Notes: generated by a model from the sequence alone, not told the origin. 64,000 bases of DNA from Allocoprococcus sp004560705 (GCF_052065755.1 NZ_JBQHTK010000011.1:13490-77489); one strand, 5' to 3'; counted from the first letter of the stretch, positions 55,186 to 64,000 are shown. A program made the numbers and translations.

Positions 55186-55998
55186 TCAGAATTCCATGAT
55201 TAGATTCACATGCAGCTGATGCAGCATCCCGCCAAGTTCCTCTTTGAGAATTCCGTAAGCTTTATCTTTCGTGCAGTGACCCGTGCATACATAGGCAATA
55301 CCGGTTTTTTTTATTTTCCCAGCTAAGGTCCGTATTTCCTCTTCGGATTTATTGTACAAATGAAATCCTCCGATCAGGCCATACACCTTCTTTCCGGCAA
55401 ATGTATCCGCTACCTCACGGATGATATTTGCAGCCCCGCCATGAGAACAGCTGTTAAAGATCACCAGCCCCTTATCCGTGTCAAACACAAGACTCTGTTC
55501 ATGTGAAAAATCATCCGGCTGCCATCCATCCGGCTTCTTCTGATACATCTTTTCCCTTTTACCAAGCTGTCTCAGTCCCTCTGTCTTATGGGGAATCAGA
55601 TATACCCCTTTACAAAGCTCATAATCTTCCTTCACATATACAATTCTGTCTTTATAGTCAGTCAGGATATTCCTGGGCAGACCAATATATTTGTGGAAAA
55701 TCCATTTTTTGAAATAACAGTTTTCGGCTGCCCCTTCTTGCAGATAAAATTTTGATTTATCATTATTTTCAAAAAATGCTTTCATCCCATTCGAGTGATC
55801 ATAGTGCGCGTGCGAAAGTACGGCATAGTCAACCTCTTTTATGGATACTCCCATTTTCTCAGCATTTTCCAGAAAAAGTTCTGACGCGCCGGTATCCAGC
55901 AAGATCTTCTTATCTCCGTATTCAATGTAGATACTTAATCCCCACTCACCGGCCAGTTCATTACATGAAATATTATCAACTAACACAGTCGCTTTCAT
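55186..55998 (-). CDS. MBL-fold metallohydrolase (270 aa)
   Basis: Metallo-beta-lactamase fold with the zinc motif SHAHYDHSNG and a C-terminal GHCTKDKAY segment resembling the dihydropterin-phosphate-synthase-like/TTHA1429 branch. GFHLY is the later metal segment. The substrate is unknown; the gene reads with the ADP-ribosylglycohydrolase, 39 bases apart. Confidence 0.88.
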   Translation of the reverse strand: MKATVLVDNISCNELAGEWGLSIYIEYGDKKILLDTGASELFLENAEKMGVSIKEVDYAVLSHAHYDHSNGMKAFFENNDKSKFYLQEGAAENCYFKKWIFHKYIGLPRNILTDYKDRIVYVKEDYELCKGVYLIPHKTEGLRQLGKREKMYQKKPDGWQPDDFSHEQSLVFDTDKGLVIFNSCSHGGAANIIREVADTFAGKKVYGLIGGFHLYNKSEEEIRTLAGKIKKTGIAYVCTGHCTKDKAYGILKEELGGMLHQLHVNLIMEF

Positions 55999-56144
55999 AA
56001 TAATAACACCTTATTACCTTTCGAATTTGAAAATATTGTACCAAAAAACCAGGAAAAAAAACAGTGTACATATTTCTATATACTCTTTTCATGGAACACA
56101 ACTGTTGCATTTTCCATAACACTATACTATAACCCTTCTACTTC

Positions 56145-56213
56145 GGAAGTTTCATTCTGAGACTTCCACTTCTTTTATCCGTTATGGATAATCGGTGTAT
56201 TCACAAATGGAGC
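56145..56213 (+). repeat. Copy B of the 69-base repeat
   Basis: Same element as 39793-39861, with GGAAGTTTC/GAGACTTCC hairpin and the same ATGGATAnTCGGT continuation; about five mismatches in 69. Confidence 0.75.
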
Positions 56214-56453
56214 TGTATGGCACTCACCGGGGATCATTTGACTGAATTCGGACAACTAAAGGAGCTGGAACGTGCGAAAAGAGAGCTGAATGAAATGAAG
56301 CTGGAACGTGATGTTGCAAAGCAGGAACGCGATGCCACAATACAAGAGTTCAATACGGCAACCCAAAAACTGGAAGAAGCTTTTGATACCATTGATTCCC
56401 TCAAAAAATCCATTGCACTTTTAGAATCAGAATTGGCCAAATCACAAAAGTAA
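56184..56453 (+). pseudogene. Coiled-coil fragment beside repeat copy B (89 aa)
   Basis: The frame from ATG 56184 (overlapping the repeat) encodes a dense heptad pattern, LKELERAKRELNEMKLERD and later FDTIDSLKKSIALLESELAK. No good ribosome site lies before the ATG. It may be the tail of a lost gene, or a small coiled-coil gene. The same repeat-plus-coiled-coil arrangement occurs near 39.8-40.0 kb. Confidence 0.45.
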
Positions 56454-56479
56454 TCCACATCAGATTAAAAATACAGCGA

Positions 56480-56527
56480 AAATACCGGGTACACAGCCGC
56501 CATGGCGGGGCTGTGTACCCGGTATTT
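56480..56527 (-). terminator. Strong terminator after the heptad-repeat gene
   Basis: AAATACCGGGTACACAGCC and its perfect reverse complement (19-bp stem), with a 10-base loop, followed by TTTTCGCTGTATTTTT on the minus strand. Confidence 0.85.
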
Positions 56528-56549
56528 CTTCACAACAGAATATACTGTC

Positions 56550-59036
56550 CTATTCTATTGCCTCCGTCTCGATCACGAATTTTACATTTCCGTCCATCGA
56601 GCTGTCTTTTCCGCTGAATGTCTGATATGCACAGTCATCCGACATCAACGCATCCAGTCTGTCAAGGATATCGCCAAGTTCCTCTTCCACGGTATTCTTC
56701 AGCTTACTGGTACCTTCTCTGTCAAACTTGCGCATTCCCTCTGCCAGCTCGGCTGCTCCTGACTGAAGCTCAGATGCCCCGCTCCGAAGAGCCTCACTGT
56801 TTGATATGAGTTTTGCTGATCCTGCTGACATCTGTGTGCCAAGTGTATTCAGGCCGCTTGCAAGCTGATTGGTTCCACTCTGTAAGGTACCGATGCCAGT
56901 AACCAGTGACTCACTTCCGGCTTTCAGCTTCGCTGCCCCTTCGAGGAGAGAAGCATTGTACTCGCCAAGTGTTTCAAATCCATCATTCAATGCATGGATA
57001 CCGCTGATTGCTTTCGGGAACTGTTCTGCTGTCGCCGCATTTAACGAAGCAAGACTTTCGGATAATCCGCCTTCTCCTCCGATCGCAGCATTCAGTCTCT
57101 GCATTCCGCCATCCAGCATGTCGATCTTTGTCGTCAGTTCCTGGATAGAATCAGATGGAAGACTTTCTTTTACCTTCTGGATCTCGCTCAATCTCTCTCC
57201 CATTTCTGCAAGCTGTACCTTCAGATTTTCAGCCGTATCAGAAAACGTCTTCATGTTTTCTGAAAGGGAAACAAGCCATCCCTGGAATGCAGTTGTATCA
57301 ATGGTCGGGATTTCTATGCTGGCTTTTTCCATTGTGGAAAGCTGATTGATTCCATCTGCCGCATTCTGAGCTTTCTGTAACGCCTGAATCGAAGCTTCCA
57401 GTTCTGCTCTCGCAGTTTCATCTGTTGTACGATTTAGCTGCTCTTGTAGTGTCTGAATCGAAGCATTCATCTGACTTTTACTGTCTGCTGCCGCCTTCTT
57501 TGCCTGATTGACCGTCTGATTATAGGCATTGATCTTTTGATTCAGGCTGTCTGCCTCTTTCTGGCATTCTCTCTGAAGGCCGGCAAGCTGCTGATTGATC
57601 GTTGCCAGCCGGCTCTGCATCTGCTGCAGCGTGACTGCGATGTTCTGCACCGGAGCCGCAACACCTTCCTTCAGTTCCGACTCCATTTGTCCTGTCGCAT
57701 CAATCATTTCATTCCCGGTCTTCACCATAGAATCTACCGTTCCCAGAAGCATCTGAACTTCTTTCGTTCCAAGAGCTTCTTTCAGTGCAGCCGTTCCAGC
57801 CGCCAGTTCTTTGGCCGCGGCTTTGATATCCTCTGCCGAGTCCCCTTCTCCATCCGTCGCAAGACTCAATTTTTGAATCGCAGACTGTACCATCTGCAGT
57901 CCGCTGCCAAGTTCCGTAAGCTGGGCTGCTCCGGCTGCAAGCTGCTGCTCTCCTGTCACATAGGAGGTCACGCCGTCAGCCAGCGCATTGGCTCCGTCTG
58001 TGTAATCCTGTACTCCCTTGGCCACCTTATTGACTCCGTCCACATACTCGGTCACACTGCCGCTTAACGTTCCGTTTTTGCCAAGATACATCTGAATCGC
58101 ATCGTTCAGTTCATCGGCACCTTCTGTATAACTATTTACACCATCCGCAAGCGATGTGGCTCCATCCGAAAGCGCTCCGGACCCGCTGACCAGTTCCAAC
58201 GCCGCATCTTCCAGCTCATCCAGAGAATCCTGCAGCTCATCGAAGTCTGCGATATCGTTCAGATCCATATCATCCAGAAGATCAGAAAGTGCTATGGTAA
58301 ATGTAGCAGACATCGAAAAATCAGTAACATCTGCTTCAATCTTCAGGCTTTCCGGTATGGTAAGCTGCGCCCCTGCATCCTTCTTCTCATCCAGATCCAG
58401 ACTCTCCCTTAAGCCAGGCATTCCAAACCCCAGAACAATGCTCCTGTTTCCATCGGAAATAATTTTCCCGTTATCGATCGTGACGTTGTTAAACGTATCA
58501 TTTGAAAGGATCATTCCTGTCATCATAACAAACGGTGTATAGACCTCTTCTTTCGTTCCATCCACATCCACCGTTTTTTTCTCACGATTCTCATAATCCA
58601 CCTGAATCGTCAGATGTCCGCTCTTTCCCTTCAGCTCATCGGGCTTTATTTCTTTTCCGTCCAGATAATACGTAAGCTTTACAGAAACCGGAAGCTCCTG
58701 ATCGGTCGTTCCCTGATAGTAAATATCTTTTCCGTCCGTATTCCATACCAGCTTACCATTTCCCTCCTGAAACGTCTCTTCTCCTTTAATGTTTTTGATA
58801 TTCTGCAGGGTACTTTGATCGGTCAGATTTCCGGAAATGCTTCCGGAATTTTTCAGCCAGTTGGATACCGTAATCGCATCCGTATTCCCCAATGCATCCG
58901 TATTTACATACACTGTCTCATCTTTATATACTACTTCCTGATCTGCCGCAAGAACCGGAACTGCACTCATCATCACCGACATTCCCACTGCGAGAGAAGC
59001 TGTAAGTTTCCGTTTGATTTTACTGTTTCTATTCAT
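56550..59036 (-). CDS. Secreted X-X-X-Leu-X-X-Gly heptad-repeat protein (828 aa), partner of the MMPL exporter
   Basis: A signal peptide (MNRNSKIKRKLTASLAVGMS then VPVLA) leads into a beta-rich N-terminal domain. Residues about 280-400 and 690-780 carry L-x-x-G repeats typical of YhgE/Pip-associated proteins (ALSDGATSLADG, SLVTGIGTLQSGTNQLASG), and the middle is a long coiled coil (QLAGLQRECQKEADSLNQ). No LPXTG or TM anchor is visible. Six bases from the MMPL gene, it probably works with it at the envelope. Confidence 0.8.
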   Translation of the reverse strand: MNRNSKIKRKLTASLAVGMSVMMSAVPVLAADQEVVYKDETVYVNTDALGNTDAITVSNWLKNSGSISGNLTDQSTLQNIKNIKGEETFQEGNGKLVWNTDGKDIYYQGTTDQELPVSVKLTYYLDGKEIKPDELKGKSGHLTIQVDYENREKKTVDVDGTKEEVYTPFVMMTGMILSNDTFNNVTIDNGKIISDGNRSIVLGFGMPGLRESLDLDEKKDAGAQLTIPESLKIEADVTDFSMSATFTIALSDLLDDMDLNDIADFDELQDSLDELEDAALELVSGSGALSDGATSLADGVNSYTEGADELNDAIQMYLGKNGTLSGSVTEYVDGVNKVAKGVQDYTDGANALADGVTSYVTGEQQLAAGAAQLTELGSGLQMVQSAIQKLSLATDGEGDSAEDIKAAAKELAAGTAALKEALGTKEVQMLLGTVDSMVKTGNEMIDATGQMESELKEGVAAPVQNIAVTLQQMQSRLATINQQLAGLQRECQKEADSLNQKINAYNQTVNQAKKAAADSKSQMNASIQTLQEQLNRTTDETARAELEASIQALQKAQNAADGINQLSTMEKASIEIPTIDTTAFQGWLVSLSENMKTFSDTAENLKVQLAEMGERLSEIQKVKESLPSDSIQELTTKIDMLDGGMQRLNAAIGGEGGLSESLASLNAATAEQFPKAISGIHALNDGFETLGEYNASLLEGAAKLKAGSESLVTGIGTLQSGTNQLASGLNTLGTQMSAGSAKLISNSEALRSGASELQSGAAELAEGMRKFDREGTSKLKNTVEEELGDILDRLDALMSDDCAYQTFSGKDSSMDGNVKFVIETEAIE

Positions 59037-59041
59037 GATTT

Positions 59042-61126
59042 CTACGCCCTTTCTGCTTTATTTTTACCAAGAAATCCGATGGAAGTCTTGCATATTACTT
59101 TGTCAAATATCATAAACATGGCCGGAAGTACCAGAATGACTACGATCATACTGATAATGGCCCCCCGCGCGAGCAGCGTACAGATGGAACCGATCATTTC
59201 TACCTGAGAGTAGCATGCCACTCCGAACGTTGCCGCAAAGAAACTCAGTCCGCTGCTGATAATAGACGGCATACTGATTTTGTGTGCAATGCTGATTGCC
59301 TCCATTTTATCCTTGCCACGCTGCCGCTCTTTCTGGTAACGGGTCGTCATCAGGATTGCATAATCCACAGTCGCACCCAGCTGAATAGCACCGATCACGA
59401 TACTCGCCACAAATGGGAGGCTCATTCCCTGATAATACGGGATTGCCATATTTACCATGATGGCAAATTCGATAACGGCCACCAGAATGATTGGAAGGGA
59501 AATGGATTTGAACACGATCATGATGATGATAAATATCGCAATGATCGAGAGCGCATTTACCCGAATCAGATCGGTATCGGTGACATCCTGAAGGTCCTTC
59601 ATAAGCGGTGCCTCTCCGATAACCATTCCGGTTGTATCATACAATTTCACAATTTGATCGATCTGCGCGATCTGTTCATTTACCTGATCCGTCGCCGACT
59701 CATACTCAGAACAGATAAAAGCGATCTCATAGTCGTCGCTCTGCAGCATACTCTTAATATCACTCGGTATCATAGAATCCGGCACAGACGGCCCGATCAA
59801 TGAATTCTTACTGATCGTCCATTTCACCCCTTCCACCTGATCGATCTGGTCAAACATCTTCTGTTTATCCAAACTGTCCATATTCTTATCCATCAGCACC
59901 ATGTGAATGTTGCTCATGTCAAAATCCTCTTTCAGCGTTGCATTTGCAACATTACTGTCCAGCGTGTCCGGAAGGGACTCTGCAATATTATAATAAATCT
60001 CCGTATGATTGTTTCCGTAAATTGCCGGGAACAAAAGAACCAGGAAAATGAGGATCCACGCCTTATAATGTTTTGTGATAAATGTGGAAGGCCGATCCAT
60101 ATTGTTCAGCAAATGCCGGTGCTGTGTCTTCTCGATCGCTTTATCAAATACCAAAACCAGCGACGGAAGGATCGTAACACAACAGATCACTCCAATCAGA
60201 ACGCCCTTCGCCATAACGATTCCAAGATCTCTTCCGAGTGCAAATGTCATGACGCAAAGAGCGATAAATCCGGCAATCGTTGTTACCGAACTTCCTGCTA
60301 CGGATTTGAACGTATTGGCGATCGCATGACCCATGGCCCGTTCTTTCTCTCCCGGGAAACGTCTCTTATTCTCTTCATAACTATTCAGAAGGAAGATTGA
60401 ATAGTCCATCGTAACTCCAAGCTGCAGCACAGCCGTCAGCGCCTTCGTAATATAAGAAGTCTCTCCCAGGAAAATATTACTTCCCAGATTGTAGAGAATC
60501 GCGAGCCCGATACTGATCAGAAATAGAACCGGAACCACGAAAGATCCGGACGTCAGCTCCAGAACCAGAAGGCTTAAGAGCGCTGCAATCACCACATAGA
60601 TTGGAAGTTCTTTCAGTGCAAGATTTTTAATATCCGCGACGACACCTGTCATCCCACTGATGAAGCATTGCTCATCTGCGATCTTACGCATTTCCTCTAC
60701 CGCTTCCATTGAATTGTCCGATGATGTCGTATCGTCAAAAAGCACCAGCATCATCGTTGCATTCCCTTTAAAAAAGGCTTCTCGCAGATCCTTCGGAATC
60801 ATTTCCACAGGAAGACTGATATCCGCCACATCATCGTACCAGAGCACATCTTTGACATGCGGCACTTCACTGAACTTATCTTCCAGTGCCTGTATATCCT
60901 TCATCTTCATATTCTCAACCACGACCATGGAGAATGCACCCATGCCGTATTCATCCACCATAATGTCCTGGCCTTTCACCGTCTCCAGATGCTCCGGAAG
61001 GTAACTTAACAGATCATAATTTACTCTTGTGTTCGCTATCCCGATCACCGACGGGATAACCAGCAGAAAACCGATCAAAAGCATCAAAACCCGATGCTTT
61101 GCAATCCATTTGCCCACCTTAATCAT
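59042..61126 (-). CDS. MMPL/RND-family transporter (694 aa)
   Basis: Two repeats of one TM helix, an extracytoplasmic domain and five TM helices, with GVTMDYSIFLLNSYEENKR in the first half and GATVDYAILMTTRYQKERQ in the second; the paired Asp-Tyr residues carry the proton relay. ATG 61126 (MIKVGKWIAKHR) follows GAGGAG at nine bases; an earlier ATG falls directly on that site. Likely exports a lipid or envelope component together with the downstream secreted protein. Confidence 0.9.
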   Translation of the reverse strand: MIKVGKWIAKHRVLMLLIGFLLVIPSVIGIANTRVNYDLLSYLPEHLETVKGQDIMVDEYGMGAFSMVVVENMKMKDIQALEDKFSEVPHVKDVLWYDDVADISLPVEMIPKDLREAFFKGNATMMLVLFDDTTSSDNSMEAVEEMRKIADEQCFISGMTGVVADIKNLALKELPIYVVIAALLSLLVLELTSGSFVVPVLFLISIGLAILYNLGSNIFLGETSYITKALTAVLQLGVTMDYSIFLLNSYEENKRRFPGEKERAMGHAIANTFKSVAGSSVTTIAGFIALCVMTFALGRDLGIVMAKGVLIGVICCVTILPSLVLVFDKAIEKTQHRHLLNNMDRPSTFITKHYKAWILIFLVLLFPAIYGNNHTEIYYNIAESLPDTLDSNVANATLKEDFDMSNIHMVLMDKNMDSLDKQKMFDQIDQVEGVKWTISKNSLIGPSVPDSMIPSDIKSMLQSDDYEIAFICSEYESATDQVNEQIAQIDQIVKLYDTTGMVIGEAPLMKDLQDVTDTDLIRVNALSIIAIFIIIMIVFKSISLPIILVAVIEFAIMVNMAIPYYQGMSLPFVASIVIGAIQLGATVDYAILMTTRYQKERQRGKDKMEAISIAHKISMPSIISSGLSFFAATFGVACYSQVEMIGSICTLLARGAIISMIVVILVLPAMFMIFDKVICKTSIGFLGKNKAERA

Positions 61127-61241
61127 TGAATTCATCTCCTCTTTTTTCAAATGCAACATATAATATAGCACAAAATGACCAATAGTCAATTAATATTTTA
61201 TAAAAAATTGAAAAATGGTCATTTTTGAGGAGGGTAACCGA

Positions 61242-61325
61242 GAGGACGTGGCCATAGTTACTCAACCAAAAAAGGAACTCAATCCTGAGCTCCGCTTTTT
61301 GGTTGTGACTATGGCCCCGTCCTCT
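61242..61325. repeat. 84-base near-palindrome with a nested terminator
   Basis: Outer arms GAGGACGTGGCCATAGT and GAGGACGGGGCCATAGT (minus) continue through AACCAAAAA on both sides. The minus-strand centre GGAGCTCA / TGAGTTCC followed by TTTTTT is an intrinsic terminator for the UbiB-type gene upstream. The outer symmetry is more than a terminator needs and resembles a miniature transposable element. Confidence 0.6.
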
Positions 61326-61356
61326 TCTGCTACTTGACTATGAACTTGTCACCCGG

Positions 61357-62949
61357 TCACTTCGAAATAAAATGCTTAATAAATATATACATCACAATTA
61401 CAAATGCCAGCAGATATCCCAGAACTCCGACTGCCGGGATCCCCCACAATTTCGGCCGCATATCCGTCGTACAGATAATACTGGAACTGATCAAAAGTGC
61501 CATCACCCAAAGTCCCATAACAATATTTCTGATCAGTCTCCGAAGCAGCCATGCCAGATCTTTCGACACATGGAGTTCCAGATTGACTTTGGTCTGCCCC
61601 TTCATATGCCCCTGCAGGATATCCGCCAACAGAGATGGAATATCAAATGCTTTATTCAGTGAGCGATACAGTCGCTTTCCATCTGATTTTAACTCTTTTT
61701 TCCACCTGTCGCTCTCGAAGAAACTGCCCTTGATACGCGCCGCCGCAATTTCTACCATATTGAGCTCCGGGCAGATCTCTGCCAGGACTCCTTCCATATT
61801 GGTAAGTCCTCTCGCAAGCATTGTAAGTCCATGAGGCATGGAAATCCGATTCTCCTTCATGACCTCCATCAACTCCTGCATCAATTCTGCCACATCGATT
61901 TCGCCCATCTCAGCCGTTCCGTACTTCGCCATCAGATTCGTAATATCGTCGTAAAGCTGGCTCTGATCCGGTTTCCCCCGGAAATCTCCAAGTGCCAGTA
62001 CTGCTTCCTGAATCATTCCGATATCGTTGAAAGCAACGCCCCGAATTGCATTTCCGATCAGTTCCCGGTCCCTTTCCGTGAGTCGTCCCATCATGCCCAT
62101 ATCGATCCAGACGATCTTGCCCTTTCGGATCCGAACGTTGCCCGGATGCGGGTCGGCATGAAAATATCCGTCTTCCATGACCTGTTTGATGTAATGATCC
62201 ACCAGTTTCGTCCCAATTTCATTCAGATCATACCCATTTTCAAGCAGGTTTTTCTTATCATCAACGGCAAATCCATCAATATATTCCATTACCAGAACAT
62301 GCGACGTCGTGTACTCACGATAGAGCCGTGGCGTCTCCACGAATACAATTTCCTGATTCTTTTTCGCGAACTCCTCCATATTGGCCGCCTCCGCAAGGAA
62401 ATTCATCTCTTCCTGCGCGACCATCCACAGCTCGTCCAGCACCATATCCAGATCCACCATATCTTTCAACGTTGCCGACGGCACCAGCTTCACTGCTTTG
62501 TGCAGAAGGCCGATATCTCTTGCCATGATCTCGTAGATTCCCTTACGCTGGACCTTCACGACCACCTGCTCTCCGCTTTTTAAAACCGCCCTGTGTACCT
62601 GCGCAATGGAAGCCGAACCAAGCGGCTCCTCTTCTATGTCCGCAAATACTTCGTCCCATCCGAAGCCATAAGCTTCTTCAATGACCTCTTTCACCTGTTC
62701 AAAAGGCATCGGTGTCACTTCCGAGTGTAAATGGATCAGTTCCTCACAATACTTTTTCGGAAGAATGTCCGAATGCAGTGACATAATCTGTCCCAGTTTG
62801 ATGTAAGTCGGTCCCAGGTCTTCCAGAATCAGCCGTAGTTTCTCCGGTGTAACTCCTCTGGTGATTCCATGTTTTTTCAGAACCGCCGTCATCTCTTTTA
62901 ATCTGGAGCCGTATCCGCCTGACTCCGAATTCCGGCTTTCGCTATTCAT
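61357..62949 (-). CDS. AarF/UbiB/ABC1-family atypical kinase (530 aa)
   Basis: Kinase-like fold with KLGQIMSLHSDILP (KxGQ motif), GSASIAQVHRA, HADPHPGNV and IDMGMMG all intact, and two C-terminal TM helices. UbiB/ABC1 proteins support isoprenoid-quinone or lipid metabolism. Quinone synthesis is not expected in this kind of anaerobe, so a lipid role is plausible (inference). It overlaps the phasin-like gene by eight bases. Confidence 0.92.
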   Translation of the reverse strand: MNSESRNSESGGYGSRLKEMTAVLKKHGITRGVTPEKLRLILEDLGPTYIKLGQIMSLHSDILPKKYCEELIHLHSEVTPMPFEQVKEVIEEAYGFGWDEVFADIEEEPLGSASIAQVHRAVLKSGEQVVVKVQRKGIYEIMARDIGLLHKAVKLVPSATLKDMVDLDMVLDELWMVAQEEMNFLAEAANMEEFAKKNQEIVFVETPRLYREYTTSHVLVMEYIDGFAVDDKKNLLENGYDLNEIGTKLVDHYIKQVMEDGYFHADPHPGNVRIRKGKIVWIDMGMMGRLTERDRELIGNAIRGVAFNDIGMIQEAVLALGDFRGKPDQSQLYDDITNLMAKYGTAEMGEIDVAELMQELMEVMKENRISMPHGLTMLARGLTNMEGVLAEICPELNMVEIAAARIKGSFFESDRWKKELKSDGKRLYRSLNKAFDIPSLLADILQGHMKGQTKVNLELHVSKDLAWLLRRLIRNIVMGLWVMALLISSSIICTTDMRPKLWGIPAVGVLGYLLAFVIVMYIFIKHFISK

Positions 62950-63343
62950 TCAGTTCTCCGCACTCTTCTTTCGTCTCCTGCGGCTCTTCCGGAGTATCTT
63001 TTTCGCACTCACATGCTTCCTCCTGACACGCTTCTTCCTTCTCGTCTCCTTCCATAATCTGGATCCGTTCCTTCAGCTGTGCCAACTGCTCCGGTGTCAT
63101 CTTTTCAAGAAGCTCATCCAGCTCCTCCGGTGTCGAAGCCTTCACCGAAACATTCATATTTTCCTTCACCGTCTTCTTAAGATTATACTTAAGCTCCTGA
63201 TTCATCACTTTGCCGCGCTCTACGGTTTCCTCGCCCTTTTTAGCCAGCTCATCCAGAATCTCAACAGATTTCTCAGCAGTGATCGCTGCTCCGCCTACTC
63301 CTGCAAGCATAACCTTCTTTAATCCTTCTCCTAATTTTCCCAT
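62942..63343 (-). CDS. Phasin-like protein (133 aa)
   Basis: Residues about 1-70 (GEGLKKVMLAGVGGAAITAEK, ELAKKGEETVERG) resemble the N terminus of PhaF/PhaI-type phasins and their homologues in Gram-positives. The rest is a helical region followed by an acidic Cys/Glu-rich tail (EEACQEEACECEKD). It is coupled to the UbiB gene; a similar phasin/UbiB pairing occurs in other Clostridia (from memory). No PHA synthase is visible. Confidence 0.8.
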   Translation of the reverse strand: MGKLGEGLKKVMLAGVGGAAITAEKSVEILDELAKKGEETVERGKVMNQELKYNLKKTVKENMNVSVKASTPEELDELLEKMTPEQLAQLKERIQIMEGDEKEEACQEEACECEKDTPEEPQETKEECGELNE

Positions 63344-63379
63344 CTTTTTTCTCCTTTCCCGCCGTCCTCACCGGCTATG

Positions 63380-63760
63380 TTAAATGATGCCAAGAAACGC
63401 AAGTCCCTTCGGCACAAAAATAATCCCTCCTGCAATCGCAGCCATGATCGCCGCAATCAGAACAGCGCCCGCCGCCGTATCCTTCGCAATCTTTGCCAGT
63501 GGCTTCCTCTCCTCTGTAACCAGATCAACCACTGCCTCCACCGAAGTGTTGACCAGCTCCAGTGCCATAACAAGACCAAACAGCGTCAGGCAGATACACC
63601 ACTCTGTCGCCGAAATTCCCAGAATGATTCCGGCCAGAACTACCAGCGCCGTAAAAACACAGTGGATTTTCATATTCCGCTCTTTCTTTATGCAAGTCAT
63701 GATTCCCTCAAATGCATATCCAAAGCTTTTCTTCAGCGGATCTTTCTTCTTAACGGTCAT
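63380..63760 (-). CDS. Diacylglycerol/undecaprenol kinase (126 aa)
   Basis: DgkA family: three TM helices and the catalytic motif ALELVNTSVEAVVD plus KIAKDTAAGAVL. In Gram-positives this type mainly phosphorylates undecaprenol. It reads with the phasin-like and UbiB genes, consistent with a lipid-related operon. Confidence 0.93.
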   Translation of the reverse strand: MTVKKKDPLKKSFGYAFEGIMTCIKKERNMKIHCVFTALVVLAGIILGISATEWCICLTLFGLVMALELVNTSVEAVVDLVTEERKPLAKIAKDTAAGAVLIAAIMAAIAGGIIFVPKGLAFLGII

Positions 63761-63878
63761 TTACATCACCTTGCCTCACATTCTGTTACTATTGTAACAA
63801 ACTTTATATATACTGACCAGTATTTTTGACCATTTTTTACAAAACAGCTTCTGATTTTTGTATTCTTTTTCTGCCGAG

Positions 63879-64000
63879 TGCATAGCAATGTGACATGCTC
63901 CCACTACTTAAGCCCTAAAGCTTTGAAGTAGGGGCTTCTTACTCAATAACCCGATAGGGCTAAGTATCAATAAGCTATCCCCGCGTGCCCCGCGGTTCTT
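63879..64000 (-). mobile_element. Right end of an IS200/IS605-type (TnpB) element, continuing past the window
   Basis: The minus strand reads from a probable tnpB tail into CCCCTACTT-CAAAGC-TTTA-GGGCTT-AAGTAGTGG (63901-63934), a hairpin typical of IS605-group right ends and of the omega-RNA scaffold end. It is followed by GAGCATGTCACATTGC. A small CCC/GGG hairpin precedes it. Confidence 0.55.
63975..64000 (-). CDS. Probable last codons of tnpB (partial)
   Basis: The minus frame gives EPRGTRG then TAG at 63975-63977, directly upstream of the hairpin end. Only seven codons are in the window, so the assignment rests on context. Confidence 0.35.

Noticed and set aside
1..64000. CRISPR arrays, tRNA or rRNA genes, prophage modules
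   Set aside because: No regularly spaced repeats, tRNA-like folds or phage structural genes were seen on reading.

Overview
The window looks like a gut-type Clostridia genome, most likely Lachnospiraceae. This rests on moderate GC content, strong AGGAGG-type ribosome binding sites, a sortase/Cna-B pilus cluster, many LysR and PucR regulators, and enzymes typical of anaerobic amino-acid and glycerol metabolism. The species is an inference; there is no rRNA in the window. Almost every gene is on the minus strand, so operons read from high to low coordinates. No tRNA, rRNA or CRISPR array was seen.

Layout. 1-6.6 kb: a pilus operon (minor pilin, class C sortase, very large Cna-B surface protein) in which the large protein is interrupted by an in-frame stop. 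6.9-11 kb: a lipase plus a GlpA/GlpB/DUF1667 glycerol-3-phosphate dehydrogenase operon. 11-14 kb: WYL regulator, AIM24 protein, two tiny coupled genes, an Xre-type regulator. 14-18.5 kb: a giant hybrid histidine kinase broken by two frameshifts. 18.7-23.8 kb: aspartate to fumarate to malate to pyruvate (aspA, fumC, malic enzyme) with a LysR regulator. 23.9-26.8 kb: a scrap heap of broken genes and mobile elements (YitT tail, IS4-type transposase, M18 peptidase, group II intron, a plus-strand peptidase-like tail, DUF362 tail). 26.8-31 kb: nickel-pincer cofactor genes larC, larB, larE with two unknown membrane proteins and a DUF3842 protein. 31-39.6 kb: amino-acid ABC transporter, M20 amidohydrolase, a 2-hydroxyacyl-CoA-dehydratase-like protein fused to a PucR-type DNA-binding domain, a second PucR-type regulator and a MalY/PatB C-S lyase. 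40-43.6 kb: metY, LysR, cysK. 43.7-44.8 kb: an IS1182-type remnant with perfect 36-bp ends. 44.8-47.6 kb: M18 aminopeptidase and amino-acid permease. 47.8-51.8 kb: tartrate dehydratase-type TtdAB, SLC13 transporter, divergent LysR. 51.9-56.5 kb: AGE epimerase, degraded genes, ADP-ribosylglycohydrolase, MBL hydrolase. 56.5-63.8 kb: a secreted heptad-repeat protein with an MMPL exporter, then UbiB-type kinase, phasin-like protein and diacylglycerol kinase. The right edge carries what looks like the end of an IS200/IS605 (TnpB) element.

How the parts may work together. The 31-43.6 kb stretch could import, deacylate and cleave sulfur-containing amino-acid conjugates and reassimilate the sulfur through MetY and CysK, under PucR and LysR control. 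The most unusual gene is the Fe-S dehydratase-like/PucR fusion at 34935-37118, which could be a metabolite- or redox-sensing transcription factor. The Lar genes make a nickel cofactor although no LarA enzyme is in view, so the user of the cofactor lies elsewhere.
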